From Kappaphycus alvarezii (Eukaryota; Rhodophyta; Florideophyceae; Gigartinales; Solieriaceae), in assembly GCA_002205965.3 (NCBI GenBank), contig NADL03000070.1, positions 62,001 to 126,000 of the forward strand: DNA of 64,000 bases. Reading direction: 5' to 3'. Positions 1 to 11,467 of this stretch are shown piece by piece. Every line of letters starts with the position of its first letter. Position 1 is the stretch's first letter. A program made the translations under genes and the position numbers. The notes beneath the pieces were generated by a model. The model did no database searches and was not told the DNA's origin. It saw only the letters and a program-made list of their open reading frames with translations.

Positions 1-86
1 TGTCACATTGACTTGACTGATTTCTTCAGCGATGGATACGTTACCGGCATCCGTCAACTTGTGATCCTTTCTGTTTTGTAAGATTT

Positions 87-1013
87 TCATCTCTGGTCCT
101 GACTCGCTCCTTGCGTCCGATAAATTTGCTTTTCTGTTGTCTTTAGACCAGCAGTTACTTTCATGATGCCCATATCGACCGCACTTTCCACAACGAGTGT
201 TTCTATGTGGATTATCAGGACACCTATTTGCAAAGTGTCCAGGCTTGTGACAGTAGGAACAGACTTCTGCGGCCTTGGGGCCCCAGACTGGTTCTTCTTA
301 ATGGTAAGAGTAAGGCTTTCCAACTGCGAGGTTATCATGTCAAGTCGATTATCGAATCGGGTTTCCAACCTTTCTTCCAAGTTTTTGACATCGCTCCTGA
401 CTGATTCCAATGCTGCTGCGCTAGTCGCTGGCCTTTGATAATTCTTTTCAGGATGTACGATCGGCATAGATGTACGGGTTTCCGTCGGCATTTCACTTAG
501 TGACTGAAACGTCTCCGAATTTTTGACAAATTCTACTATGGTACCCTTCAGTTCATTAAAAGTGTGAGGGCCCTTGATGAGGAGGAAATCGGAGAGCCGC
601 TTATCCCCCATCGCCGCCTTACGCAGCATTCCGTACTTGGCTTGGGCGTTGAACCCAGCCTTTTCATAGAGATCACACAAGTATACCAATGAGCTTAACA
701 AATCGTCGAAGTTGAGCCGGGCCTCTATGGCGGTACGAATCATCTCATCTGGTTCTACCTCCTTAGCATATTCTTTCACAAGCCACTCACATACCTCACC
801 GAAGTTACGCCCATTCCCGTTAAGAGACCACCCGTTGATAAACTTGGCCTTATATTTGTGCTTTGCGTCACCATGAAGATAGGCGAAGATACTTTCGGCC
901 TTCTCTTCATCGCTCTTCTCACGCATCACAACGTTGACATATGTATAGAGAAACTCCTCAACGTCTTCATTCTTGCCCCCTGTGAACGTTATACGAGCAG
1001 CGTTGAGATCCAT
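87..1013 (-). pseudogene. gag: Ty3/gypsy gag (G1 left copy), frameshifted before the zinc knuckles
   Basis: Gag would form the particle shell and package the retrotransposon RNA. The first ~245 residues are nearly identical to the gag at 20,783-21,754, starting from the same ATG with MDLNAARITF. At the run of C encoding the Ser-Gly-Ala-Pro stretch this copy has one C fewer, so the downstream CX2CX4HX4C knuckles are read out of frame and the protein ends in unrelated residues (308 aa). Further downstream, near the end of gag, this copy keeps a base that the other lacks and would run gag into pol without a stop. The single-base lesion could be real decay or a homopolymer sequencing error. Confidence 0.88.
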
Positions 1014-1102
1014 GATTACAGAAAAGAAATCCCCTCGAATGGTTCCCTAAGACTGCTCAACTCGAATACCTCGGGTGCAACCCCCTCCACAAGAGTACCA
1101 AA

Positions 1103-1440
1103 TGATAGGGGTAAATCGTCGGGAGAAGAGATATTCAGAATCAACCACCCCAAGAAGGAGGTGTTGCAAGCGACAAAAGTGCTACCGTGGTATAGTTGAA
1201 CGAACGAAAAGGAGTGTATAGGGACGACAGTTGAATGGGCTACAAGCAAGTATGGAAGGGGCAGGGTCTACCACCTATGCTTAGTGACTAGGGTAAAATA
1301 AATGCTTCTTGGGTCTGAAGTTGACTCTCAACTTCCTAACTATTTGGGACTGAGCTTGAAGCTGTCTGCCAACTTGCTTGACCTCTCCATGAGGAAGCGG
1401 TTTACTCAGCTTATATAGACTTTTGGCTAACCCTAAAGTC
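1103..1440 (-). repeat. Partial LTR of G1 left copy
   Basis: The stretch matches the R/U5 side of the G1 LTR in reverse orientation. It begins at the TG that is the complement of the LTR terminal CA, next to the same primer-site sequence. It includes the complement of the tatataag box near 1415. Similarity ends near 1440 and the remaining U3 is absent. Confidence 0.85.
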
Positions 1441-1545
1441 CGAACAAAACTACAGAAGGTACCAGGAAATGCATACAAACAATTTGTGTGGATGATATAC
1501 TCTAAACAAAAGATACTTAAGAAACTAACAATCAATGAGGTCCTC

Positions 1546-2187
1546 TTATTTCCCATTCTCTAAATCAGATCCAAACAACTCCTCTAAAATATCCATGCTG
1601 TCCAAGCAGTCCCCACAATATCTGCGAATGGCTCACAGCTCTCTATTCCCTCCTGGGAGATATCTAAACTACTAAAGATATCTCCATCCGGTTCCAGCGT
1701 CGGCACCACTTGATCCATACTCTCCAGTCCAGGCCCCACCAGTACAACACTTTCCATGCCCCCATTTCCCTCATCCAACTCGTCCTCGTCCTCGTCATCC
1801 TCCTCTTCCTCCTCTTCATCCTCATCCTCATCCTCATCCTCATCCTCATCTTCAACCTCATCCTCATCCTCATCCTCATCCTCACCTCATCCTCATCTCA
1901 TCCTCCCCGTCCTCCTCGTTATTAACCTCATAGACCAATCCAGGGGCTACCCACTCCTCAAAGGTCTCCCCAGCTCCCTCCTCGATGTCCCACTCCTGAC
2001 CCTCAGGTACCTCCTCGGCCTCATCCTCGACGAAGAGCTTGCGGACGAATTCTATTATCTTCTTCTTAGTCTGCCGTCTCAGGTAGTCGTCTGCATCCGT
2101 CGGGCCATATACTGCGAGCGCAAGGCCGTTTAAGGGGCGAGAGGGGCGGTTTTTAGTGATGGGGGCGGAGGGGCGAAGGTTGCTCAT
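1546..2187 (-). CDS. Hypothetical acidic protein with Glu/Asp repeat tract
   Basis: I do not recognise this protein. An ATG at 2187 opens a basic, Pro-rich N-terminus (MSNLRPSAPITKNRPSRPLN), then a Lys-rich amphipathic stretch and an acidic region. Around 1905-1780 a (GAGGAT)n microsatellite encodes alternating Glu/Asp. After the repeat an acidic, hydrophobic-spaced C-terminus continues to a stop at 1582 in one frame. A one-base shift near 1600 would instead give an ending in DILEELFGSDLENGK with a stop at 1546. At least one frame change falls inside the microsatellite. No transposon hallmark is present, so a host gene is plausible. It is flanked by TE relics on both sides. Confidence 0.45.
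1779..1905. repeat. (TCCTCA)n-like microsatellite
   Basis: The plus strand is a run of tcc/tca/tcg triplets. It codes for Glu/Asp on the minus strand and gives a Ser-rich or Ile/Leu-rich shadow frame on the plus strand. The interruption at 1885-1895 is where the acidic reading frame breaks. Confidence 0.9.
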
Positions 2188-2689
2188 TTTGGTTGTAAAT
2201 GATTGTAGACGGAGGATAGAGGGTGTTTTGGGTGTGTTGGGGAGAGGAGTGATGAGTAAAATGATCAGGGACGTTTGAAACTTGGAATAAAAAGGTTTAA
2301 ATAGGCTCCCGGGGCAGGTTCTATCGATTAGGAATAGGTAAAATAAATCTGCAAGGGATTTTGTAGTAGTGCATTTGCGCCCTTTTTCTCAAAAAAAACG
2401 AATTTGGAGGAGGAGTAAGCAAAAAGGGAAAAAGAACTTGATTCGGGATCGATTCAGAGGGGTAGATACAGTATAAAAATATCTAGATAAAATGGAAGTA
2501 AATTTGGGGAGGACCGCGGTAATGATAAGCGAGGTTCAGGGAGGACGAGGAAGGACCGGAACTATAAGCAAATTTGGACAAGGAGAGGTAGTACAGTAAA
2601 CTATAGGCCTGTAGATGACGGCGACAAAAAAAATCTGCGCCTAACAACCCTTTCATCCAAGCGAAATTCGGCTATTGAGAGAATAACGC
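2188..2689. other. Intergenic stretch without recognised gene
   Basis: There is no coding signal. Read on the minus strand, a TATTTAAA box lies near 2295-2302, roughly 110 bases upstream of the acidic-protein ATG, and could serve as its TATA element. The rest is purine-rich and unassigned. Confidence 0.4.
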
Positions 2690-2924
2690 GAGAACTGGTG
2701 TGTGCGACCACAACCCCACTCTCGCAGATTATGTCGTAGTCGCTCGCATGAAAGGACCAAGGACCGAAATGTCAGCGAAATGGGTAGTCCCTCGTCGGGT
2801 GGTACAGATCCTGTCCGATTTCGTAGTCCGCGTCAAGCATGTTCTCATTGGGGAAAAAGATGACCTGCATATTTCCAGGGTCAAGCCTACATTGATTCCA
2901 TGGTGGATCCTTAATCTAAGATGA
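2690..2924 (+). pseudogene. pol: C-terminal fragment of a Ty3/gypsy pol (post-integrase domain)
   Basis: The open stretch encodes DYVVVARMKG, then KWVVPRRVVQILSDFVV and HISRVKP. This spacing is typical of the SH3-like domain after the integrase core of Ty3/gypsy elements, where a 'GDYVLVAR...W.GP.RVV....YVF.V..L..G....VH.SRLK' pattern is found. No integrase core is left upstream and no LTR is seen, so this is an isolated relic. The assignment rests on pattern recognition only. Confidence 0.55.
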
Positions 2925-2949
2925 AGCAGATTTCCGACTTTTCCGATCT

Positions 2950-3035
2950 TGTATGAGTCGATTGCGGTTGTCTGGAAAACCATGGGATAGGTCGGAAATA
3001 TCTTCTAACAGTAAAACACCCAAACGTTTTACTCT
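2950..3035 (+). repeat. Beta-family non-LTR retrotransposon 3' end
   Basis: About 85 bases (starting agtcgattgcggttgtctgg) are nearly identical to 16,808-16,885 and to the complement of 48,374-48,470. They end in TAAAACACCCAAA followed by a T run. At 48 kb the same sequence is the 3' terminus of a coding beta element, so this is a severely 5'-truncated copy. Confidence 0.75.
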
Positions 3036-3119
3036 TGTATGGTATGCAGTCGACAAAAATCAAGGATTTACGCGAAACTGATGGTGAATTTGAAGTCCTA
3101 GCAAGCTGCAAGGGCCTTC

Positions 3120-4860
3120 CGACCTCAAGCGATTCATGGACCTCTCAAGATAATGTTCAAAGATGTCCCTACCAAGGTAGCCGAGTATTTCAAACGCTGT
3201 CGCTTAACAGCTGTCACCAAGCGCGCTAAAGTACTCCTCCAGATCTGGCACCAAGCAATGGGCGACTGTGCTGTCGGTAAAATGCCAGCAATGATGAAAG
3301 CTAACACATCATTTAATTTACTCGGCGTCAGATTCCGTTTTTTATTTTATCAAGCTGCAGTCGATCGCATCTTTGCCTGCCTTCAGTCCTTTGATAACGC
3401 CCAGATGGCCTACCACTTGCACACCGTTTCTGCGCGGGCGCCTGTAAGGTTATTTATCTGCTGCGGACTCTCTCCCCCCGCCAATCTATGGCTTTGGCCG
3501 TCAGCTTCGACCGAAAGCAGCGGAGGCTTTCGCACAGATTCATGTTCCTTGCACCGACTCCAAATGGGAGCAAGCCTGCTTTCCTATTTCCTACGGTAGT
3601 CTCGGCATTTCCTCTCGCTTCTTCACTCCCTGAGTCCGCTTATGCGGCTTAGATGATTGATGTTTCAGCCGTTTCTCAGATCTGCTCTCCTTATCGGGAG
3701 ACCTACACCTGGAGCTCGGGTATTCTTCCAAGAGTAAAACACCAAAACCTTTCACCCCTGGAGGAAGTGCCCCGGGTCGCGATCTCTTTATTATCTACCC
3801 GTTATCCAGATCTTTCTGCTTCCCTTTCACCCACTTATCTGTTTCAGCGATGTCAAACGCCGGTCCACGGCGAACGGCTTCAGTCTTCTATCTCGACTGA
3901 GCTTCACAGTTCGACGTTTGCTCGATCTTCCGTTCATCCTCTGACCACGACAGATCTCGCCTCCTATACATCCGTGAGTCGTCCTACTGTTCCGCTTTCT
4001 CAACTTTACGGCACCCTCACCGCGGCACCTATCTTTCCTCGCAAGCCTGGATAGTCGCTGTGTCTCTACGCCTCGGCCGCGCGCTTTTCTCTGGTCATGA
4101 TCGATGTCCGGTATGTGCTCGCCGTTCCAGCGACATCGCCCCGTTGCTCGATCCCCTGGGAAAACATGCCCTCACCTGTAAGTACGACGATGGGCGGACT
4201 CGTCGCCATAATGTCTTGCGCAACGCTCTCCATCATTACTGTAAGGAGCTTGGAATTTCTACCTCTCTTGAAAATCTGCTTCCTCCCCTTCCCCTTCGTC
4301 CTCTCCCTCGTCCCTCCGCCCATAGATTTTATATCCCTGGCGCATACGGCCTCGACCCGAAGTATATCGCTTTGGATGTCACCGTTGCCCATCCCCAGGT
4401 CACTTCTCGCGTTTCTTAGTGTGCCTTATCTGGCGGCGTAGCTGCCTCTATGGCTGAACGTGCGAAAAACACGCACTACGGTCTAGTCTTTCCACAAGAA
4501 TGATATACGGATTCTTCCTGTTGGTATTGATGTGTTCGATGCCCTTGGGGCGAGGGTGCGACTTTCTTCCGGTGCCTTTCTACATTCGCTGCTGCCCGTC
4601 GAGGAACCAATCCCCAATGGGAGCTGCACCTACTAATCACGCGCTTTTGTTCTGTTTGCTTGAGTTGCAAGCCCGTCAGGTTCTTACCAGACGCATTTCC
4701 GATTAGTTTCTCTCTTATCCCCCTTTGCATGTTAATTTCTCTGTCATCCCCCTCAGCATTTTCTCCCACATGCTTTTTCCACATCCCTTAAAGATTCCAC
4801 ACACATGGCATTATTAGATTTGCATTTCTGTAGTTTTTACTGGCTAGTAGTATTTCTACG
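3120..4860 (+). pseudogene. Non-LTR retrotransposon (family alpha): RT thumb to endonuclease-like C-terminus
   Basis: The copy is 5' truncated. At 3153-3480 an open frame holds LLGVRF and AYHLHTVSARAPVRLFICCG, matching the RT thumb/connection of R2/NeSL-like non-LTR elements. At 4060-4420 a Cys/His cluster (CPVC...DPLGKHALTC, then RTRRHN) and ALDVTVAHP follow the layout of the CCHC plus restriction-like endonuclease domain of such elements. The frame continues to about 4705 with KNTHYGLVFPQNDIRILPVG and ends LQARQVLTRRISD. Several frameshifts separate the blocks, and the usual Arg-Pro-Asp motif of the nuclease core is not visible. A related tail is at 35.8 kb. The clade assignment is inferred. 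Confidence 0.65.
3713..3760 (+). repeat. Possible beta-type 3' terminal motif inside the alpha relic
   Basis: The stretch has 'attcttccaagagtaaaacaccaaaacctttcacccc', with the same order as the beta 3' terminus (attYttccaa, TAAAACACC, AAA, C-rich end). It lies between the RT-thumb and endonuclease parts of the alpha relic and may be a tiny insertion. It is the weakest member of the set. Confidence 0.3.
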
Positions 4861-6999
4861 CTAAGTCGGCCACCATCGCATCTCTCTACCCTCTCCGGGC
4901 TTGTTCGTTTTAAGGGTCATGGTCACTGTCTTGCGGCACTTCCGGGCCATTGGCTTGGCGTGGGTGTTTCAAGTAACGAACCGGCTCTCCCTCTCGGACT
5001 AAGAAGGCCACTGAAGAAGCGATACTCTCTACACGGGTAGCCGAGGCACGCTGCCAACAGAAGGTTTAGAATGAGGCATCTGTCGTACGCTCATTCGTAT
5101 TGTTCGGGAAGGCGACGGCTACTAGCAGAAGAAGAATAAGCTGCATTCCAGTTGCGCCGACAAGAAAACGTCGAGGCTAACACGCCAAGTGCCGGAGCGA
5201 GTCCGCATCGCCGAAGCGCGAGACAAATACGCCGCTCATCTACACCGGCTCCGTGAACCAACACGCAACATTCGCTATGAAAGTTAGGGGTGCTCTTGCT
5301 AGCCACGGAACCAGAGGGCTGGAGCTCTTCCGGCTGCCAGAATATTCACGACTCTCGTAAAAAGCTGCTAAGAATCCAGAGTGTCCGGATGAGGACGAAG
5401 ACCTTATCAGCTCTACGATGTGATTCGGCCGAAGACCGGAACCCCCAGAAGAGACGGTATAAGATCCAGAGAGGTTGATCTCCGCAAACCGGACGAAACT
5501 CCATACTCCTACAGGAACTTTACGACTTAAGCAAGCCCCCAGAATATGATATGAAAAGTTAATAATAGTAATACGAACTCTGAAATTCGTACAAAAAGGC
5601 TCAGATGACTAGTTGCACATCACGGTCTCTGAATGGTATTGCTACGCGTATCTGAAATTGTAGTTGCTGGACAAAGGTGATGATATATTGGAGGTTAACA
5701 GAGGGATAGTGAAGTATCTAGATGTAAATGAATATTGGTTCACTTATTATGTGTCTCAGTGCAATGTTCAAAAGGGATCTAGCTCGTTTATAGTTGCTAC
5801 GAGCACACTGGATGAGTCAATTGTCTGAGCGCTTTGACCTAACCCCATTAAATTCGGATTCTAGCCAAATTTCTAACATACTATTACGGAATAATGAGAG
5901 AAAAATGGATTGCTGTTTGACTCTAGGAGTGTATCTTCGGAATAGTATGTCACCAGTAGAAAATAAGAGGACAAGACGAATATCAGGAGCTGCTGGGTTA
6001 TCTCTGATTTTTTTCGAGAAGAATTGTGGAACCTAGATATCTACGTTTTTTGCGCGCGCATGCTGTTCTTACTACAGTATGGACAGGCTGTCAGGTCTAG
6101 AGAACACGTGTAGTGCCACGTGTGACTGCCACGTTTACGACAAAGGCAACTACATTGGCTCCTTTAATTATCCCTTTATATAGTAAATTACTGTAGGGCT
6201 AATTAGCTGAAAGTGCCACATTAAGTGGAACCGTTACTGATTAGGCTTGTCAACCCTTGACAAACTTACCAGTAAACAAAACGAGCAACAAATGGCAAAT
6301 TCCCCGACTAACACCACCGAGATCGGAGTAGTCCGGTGTAGTTTGTCTGTTTTGCCTAGATGCGTGCCCGGCAAGCCTAGCGCTGCACAGGATCACTACA
6401 GCGACACCCTCTAGCGTGCATCTGGAGTAAGCGGCGCTTATAGTGGACACAGTGACCGGATTAGTCACACTTCACTTACCCTTTCGGGCGCTTCCCGGAG
6501 TAGAACCACCTACCCTACTAACCTTCTCCCTCTTCCTTTTCCTTTTTCGCTTTCCCTGTTTTCCTTCTACAATCCACACTCAAAGAACCACCTGGACTAT
6601 CCTAGGGCGTCCTCCTGGTCCTTTTCGAGCGCGACCGACGGTCGCTCTGCCCTACTACTTTTGTAGCTGTTTAGCTCCGCTAGACTGGTCTCCCCAAGAA
6701 GCTTCGCTTCTAAAACTACCCACACTGGTGCGTGACCTACGAGTCCATTCTAATACAATCACTAGTCCCATAAATCTCCCTTACAGTCTCCTTTCCCTTG
6801 TCAATACTCTTTAAGCACAATTTATTGTTACTTGGAACGTATAGAGATGATTTGACCAGGAAACCAACGAAAGGCCGAAGATACATCCTTTTTACCAATT
6901 TAGGGGCCAAAATACGGACCAAAACAATGTAGAATATAAATTTAAACGAAAAATCATGCTTACAAACCAAAAATGAAGTAACTTGAAAATCATTAAATT
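4861..6999. other. Stretch without recognised gene
   Basis: Only short stop-bounded frames occur. The region 5050-5500 has coding-like composition on the plus strand but no motif I can name. At 6440-6680 there is a pyrimidine-rich tract. No RNA gene or terminal repeats were found. Confidence 0.5.
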
Positions 7000-8470
7000 C
7001 AAGGCATTCAAAAATTTCAAGTATATAGTACTACTGTGCCGGACTGACCTCCTGATCCCGACATACAATACTGAGGAAGCTGTATTGCGCACAATCTCAC
7101 GCCTCAACCCCAACACCGCCTCGGTCCTGGACGAATGTTCCCGCGGCGCTTGCACCTTCGGACCTACGCAAGGGTGAGTACCGAAGCTGGAGTCAGAGGC
7201 ATCTCATGACTGACGGTAGTCATCGCGAAGCTTTTCCAAGGCAAGCTCCCAGCCCACATCATCCCCCTCATTTCCCCACAAAGATCCTTCCCATCCAAAA
7301 GCGGGCAAAAAACACCGCTCAATTGCGATCGTGTTAGCTCTAAGACGAGTAGTGACAAAAATTCCGCTACCTCCGCCATTGAAGAGACCAAGGATTACCT
7401 CGAGCCTCTCAAGGTCGCAAGCGTAATGCGCTGTGGTTTCGACTTAATCTTTCACGAGGTTCGTCACATCATAGTCCCTCACGACGACTCACAATACTTT
7501 TTATCTTTGAATTTGCAATATTCATTTGACACATTCTCAAGACTGCGCATGATTAACATGCTACCAGACCCGAGTCCTGTCACTCTACCGCTTCCTCAAA
7601 ATGGTGTGAGCCCGCAACACAACATCACGTATGCTGCCTGCAGTAGGCTTCAAAGACATCCCCAGCCAGGAAAGAGTGCAGCAACTGGACCCGGGCAGCC
7701 ACCTCATGTACTCCGTCGTCGTACAATGTGTCGCACACGAAATCACCTAGCGCACACAAATGGATTTTCATAGATGGTACGCCGATGAATGAAACCTTTT
7801 AGGTACTCACATAGAACTGGACAAGGCGATCGACATTCTCTATTCCAGAGGAAACTTCCGTGGAATTTATTGAAACCTGGTCAACACAAGCCGATTTCGC
7901 ACCACAAGTCACTTCCGGGAACAAAATCGCTATTTTACCTCCTCCCTGTCGTGAATTTTCCGAAAAGGGCCTCGGCCTCCTAGGCTCTGGAGCTCCGTAA
8001 TTCATGCAGCGGTTCCTGGACGAAAAACTGCAAGCGTACAACCACATTTTCCCGCTTATGCACGGCATCGGACACGATCGCATCCGATTCTATCTTCAAA
8101 GAGTGTGAGTTTCGGAATACAAACTCAAACACCTGGCAAAGCTCACTCCTTTGCGCCAAAGTCTTCATGATCGCGGAAATCCGCCAACAGGCGACCCTCT
8201 CCAATTAGCAAATAGCTACGGGTCTATACTGATCAAAATGCTGAGCCTCGCCGCATACGTCGCAAATCGCATCCACTCTGATCATTTCACGCGCCAAGAC
8301 ACCTGTTACCATGGAACGCAGATCTACCAATGCAGGGAGCTTGACACTCCTCTCCACCTGTCTTTCTGGACTGATTACAAAACTCTTCCAGAATCAATGC
8401 TAGCCACCACCCTCGCCGCCAAAAATCAACCTTCACATCTTTAGTACTGCAGCTGCAGGCTACCCGGCCT
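7000..8470 (+). pseudogene. Non-LTR retrotransposon reverse transcriptase relic
   Basis: Pieces of an RT appear in order across shifting frames. They are: FQGKLPAHIIPLISP; SSKTSSDKN with DYLEPLKVASVMRCGFDLIFHEVRHI (the 'YL.P.Q.GVG..GG.E..VH..R' block); a gap and then GFKDIPSQERVQQLDPGSHLMYSVVVQCV (equivalent to the G-VQQGDPLGP-L-S block); a degenerate WIFIDGT in place of the [FY]xDD box; and FMQRFLDEKLQAYNHIFPLMHGIGHDRIRFYLQRV before the thumb. Many stops and frameshifts are present and no active site is intact. It is probably the alpha family, because the thumb style matches the 3.1-kb relic. Confidence 0.6.
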
Positions 8471-10554
8471 TCACATTCACATTCCCTGACACCTGAGATT
8501 TCCAGCTCTACTATCTGGCAACAAAAAGGAATAGAACTATTTTTATTTCTATACTACTGGCACGATGCTCAGTAAAATAATATCACCCGGTGCGTAAATT
8601 TGAAGTTGCGCGAAACTGTACATACATCCTCGCCCGACGCTTACGCAAATATTTTTGATTCTTCTGCCTCCGCTTTTCAGCTGTATACACTCCTATATCA
8701 AAAAGAAAGTTCCTAATACGGTGATGCGAGTCTATATCATCGCTTTGAAGAGGCAGATACGCACATAACGGTCTGTGAACGCCATGCGTATCTTAAAGTA
8801 GTGGTCATATCTTGACTCGGACTACCTCCACTTAGCTGACATTATTGAACATAGTCCAAACAGCCTTGCTAAATAAATACTCCAATAGAACGCGATCCGA
8901 CGAAAAATGATCATTACGCGCCTTTTTATTCATTGATAAATCGTTATTCAGCGGTTTCTTTCTAGACAGCTCTTGTAAATTCATAACTAGCTCGATAATC
9001 GTTATGGGCCAAAACAGCCAAAAAACTGCGGGTTCTCCTCTGACATCACCCCGAAATCCTCCCTTGTCCCCTGAACAATAGATGGATGATTACACATTCA
9101 GCAGGAAAAATCCTTTTTTTCTTGAAAATCGTCAAATCTGAAGTAGTGCCTGGGTAAGGTTTATTATATCTATCTCGAGCCCATTCGGTAGGACAGAAAC
9201 CTCTGTTTCGAATCCACAACGCTTATGTTTACCGCTTAAGTAAACCCTTCCTTCCTCCATAGTACCGCTGGGTCTACACGCCTGCTGAAAAGTTACATCT
9301 GTAGCATATCTAGCGCAGTTATAGTACCTTAAGAGAGTACCATGTTTCCCAAACTTTTCCATGCTAAATCGCCCACCAACTAAATACACTGCTGCTGTAG
9401 TGCAAAGGCCACTAATGCGCGACCCTCAAGGAGTGGTAGACTACTTAATGCTCGAATTTCGAGGACTTTTATTGGCACTAGCTGTCATAAATAACTATTC
9501 ACTGACTTTCGTTATGATCAGCTGCTGTGAGCTGCACCCGCCCATTGGGAAAAGTGTCGTGTATATTTATAATTCCCATGACGCCTTCAAGGCTTGACAG
9601 TAACGGTGTACGGTAAACTTTACTTAGGGTTAGCCGCTGTAACTGTAACTTGTAGTAACTTATAGATAGCTCACTACTATTTACATACCTCTAGAGTCTT
9701 TCGATGCTACGCAAAAGAAGGACACCCCTGTTCAGGCTCTGTATTTGGTCCCCGACTTTCGTTTGCGTCGAAGCCCTTCGTCAGTGACGAAGGTGGCTAC
9801 TACTGTTTCTATCATGCCCGGTTTTTCCTTTGCCTAACCGTCGGTTTATACCCTTTTTCGAGGCTTCGCACCACCGTTGGCGTATTTTGGCTCAAGCGTC
9901 TACATATTAGTGGAGCGCTTGGGCAAGAGATAACTTTATCCTAGCATGTTGGCTCTCGTGACTCGCAGCCATCACAATCCCCCAGTAGAAGACATTGGAA
10001 CACGGTCCGGCCCTACAACCCGGGAAGAATACTGCCAAGCCTCAGCCGCCAAACGTCTTCACCGCTCTAATAACCGTTACCCTGCCGCGAACAAGGTGAG
10101 AGTAGTCAGTGACGAGACATCCGTGGACCGTCGTTGACGATACTGAAGCTACTGTATCGCAAAATCCTTTAGCAGAAAGCTGGTCTCGGACGCCAAGTGG
10201 TGTTGTAAGATTTTCCGTATTGCCCAAGGCATATACCGGACGTAGACTGACTCAGTCGCGTAACACGCATTGCACTACATAAATTGGTCTCCCGACTTAG
10301 AAGACCACAGGTCTTGAAGAAAAGTCCAGTTGAGAAGTCCGTAAGTACACCTTGGGATTCCCGAATGAGCGTACTCGGTAAGTGCCATCGCTGTGAGCGA
10401 TCTTCGCACCGTACTCGGTGCCGTTATCTTCGGCTCCGCAAGTCGTCACGCTTCTCCGTGAACCGCGATAGATACCTTAACGTGATTTCTTCAGTTGGAT
10501 CTAGCGGGCCCCGTACGCGTTCTGGCACTGCCCAGCGCCACTAGACATCCTCAG
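8471..10554. other. Stretch without recognised gene
   Basis: No protein motif was found. It contains repeat R copy 1 (9404-9500). Any 5' LTR of the Ty3 element starting near 10.55 kb should lie here, but I could not match it to sequence downstream of that element. Confidence 0.5.
9404..9500 (+). repeat. Dispersed repeat R, copy 1
   Basis: About 95 bases align to 28,282-28,374 by eye with roughly four-fifths identity. Shared blocks include 'gagtgg.agactactta', 'cgaatttcg.ggacttttattg', 'cactagctg' and 'ataactat'. No coding potential is shared, and the family is unknown. Confidence 0.65.
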
Positions 10555-11170
10555 ATGTCCCACGCCGTTCAACCATCGCATCATCAGTATTAGGAGAGAA
10601 GAAACCACTGGGGGCTACCCTAGCCGTTATTGAGGCTCTTTGTGAAACTATTAACGCAACTCTCCGTGATGAAATTCGTATCATCATCACAGATCAGATT
10701 GAGGCTCAGAGGGGGAGTTGCTATGTTGCGTCAACAGGTGGAGAACAACGGGACAAGAATGGATGTTGACCTTCGTCAACACGAAGAACGATTGAACACC
10801 ACAGGTGTACAGCGTGATGTCGTAGTCGCACTCGTGGAAGATGTCGCCACGTTAAGAGAAAACTTCAGCACCGTCCTCGAGGATGTTGCCGTAGAAAAGG
10901 CCACCGGACTTGAGAAGACCGAGCGTATCGGTCGTCGTCTGTCTCAACTCGAGAATGCGACTCGTCCAAGTACGGAAGTACTGGACCTGACCAGGGACCC
11001 CATCCCTCTTGGCCGCCGCGCAGTTGGGTCCCAGGGAAACGATGACGAAAGTGACTCCGAAAACGTTCCAAGTGGCAGGAGAGACTCGACCCGCCGGAGT
11101 GGTCGCCCCCCCAAGAAGAAGAACTTCACGAAGCCACAGAAGAAGAAGATTTATGGATCTTCTTCTTACT
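10555..11170 (+). pseudogene. gag: Ty3 element B gag N-terminal coiled-coil region
   Basis: The first part reads AVIEALCETINATLRDEIRI in one frame. It shifts near 10,700 into a frame rich in heptad-like Leu/Val/Glu spacing (VALVEDVATLRENF, ERIGRRLSQLEN) and then an acidic/Ser stretch and a Lys/Arg-rich tail that stops at 11,170. Ty3 gags often carry such a helical N-terminal region. The role is inferred from position upstream of the gag core. Confidence 0.45.
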
Positions 11171-11467
11171 AAAATTACTAGAACGGAAGTGCCCGGAAAT
11201 CCGACCAGTAATCCTCGGATGCGGAGTAATAATTCTCGATTGATGAGGCCATATGGCTGAAAGGGCGGAGCTCTCGGAAGAAGGGACATCGGAATATCCG
11301 ATCCGCAAAGTCTACGGCGACTTTTGGTCGAACCCGAAGGACCTGAATCGGGCTACGGGAAAAAGCATACCCAGAGCTGATGGGTTGGAGGAATTGGAAC
11401 CCACTAATTATTTTTACCGACGCCTCCTTCCTACAGGACGTATAGGCTCAAGAGTATTTCGCAGTAA

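Larger units (their letters stand above)
1..1440 (-). mobile_element. 5'-end fragment of Ty3/gypsy element, family G1 (left copy)
   Basis: Read on the minus strand, this stretch matches the 5' part of the G1 element at 20.3-21.8 kb: partial LTR, leader, gag and the start of pol. The homology is still running at base 1, so the element continues outside the window. The LTR match stops near 1440, so the upstream two-fifths or so of the LTR is missing. The copy therefore lacks its outer end and any target-site duplication on this side. Confidence 0.9.

Noticed and set aside
1664-2133. Ser-rich, Ile/Leu-rich and Met/Arg-repeat frames over the 1.8-kb microsatellite
   Set aside because: These are alternate-frame readings of a triplet repeat; only the acidic minus frame joins non-repetitive coding-like sequence on both sides.
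2950-3035. Beta 3' motif as a host core promoter or replication element
   Set aside because: Considered because of its AT/C-rich conserved core. At 48,366-49,707 it is precisely the end of an inserted element with a target-site duplication, which explains it better.
10852-11308. Minus-strand frames of 60-145 codons
   Set aside because: Antisense shadows of the element B gag N-terminal region.
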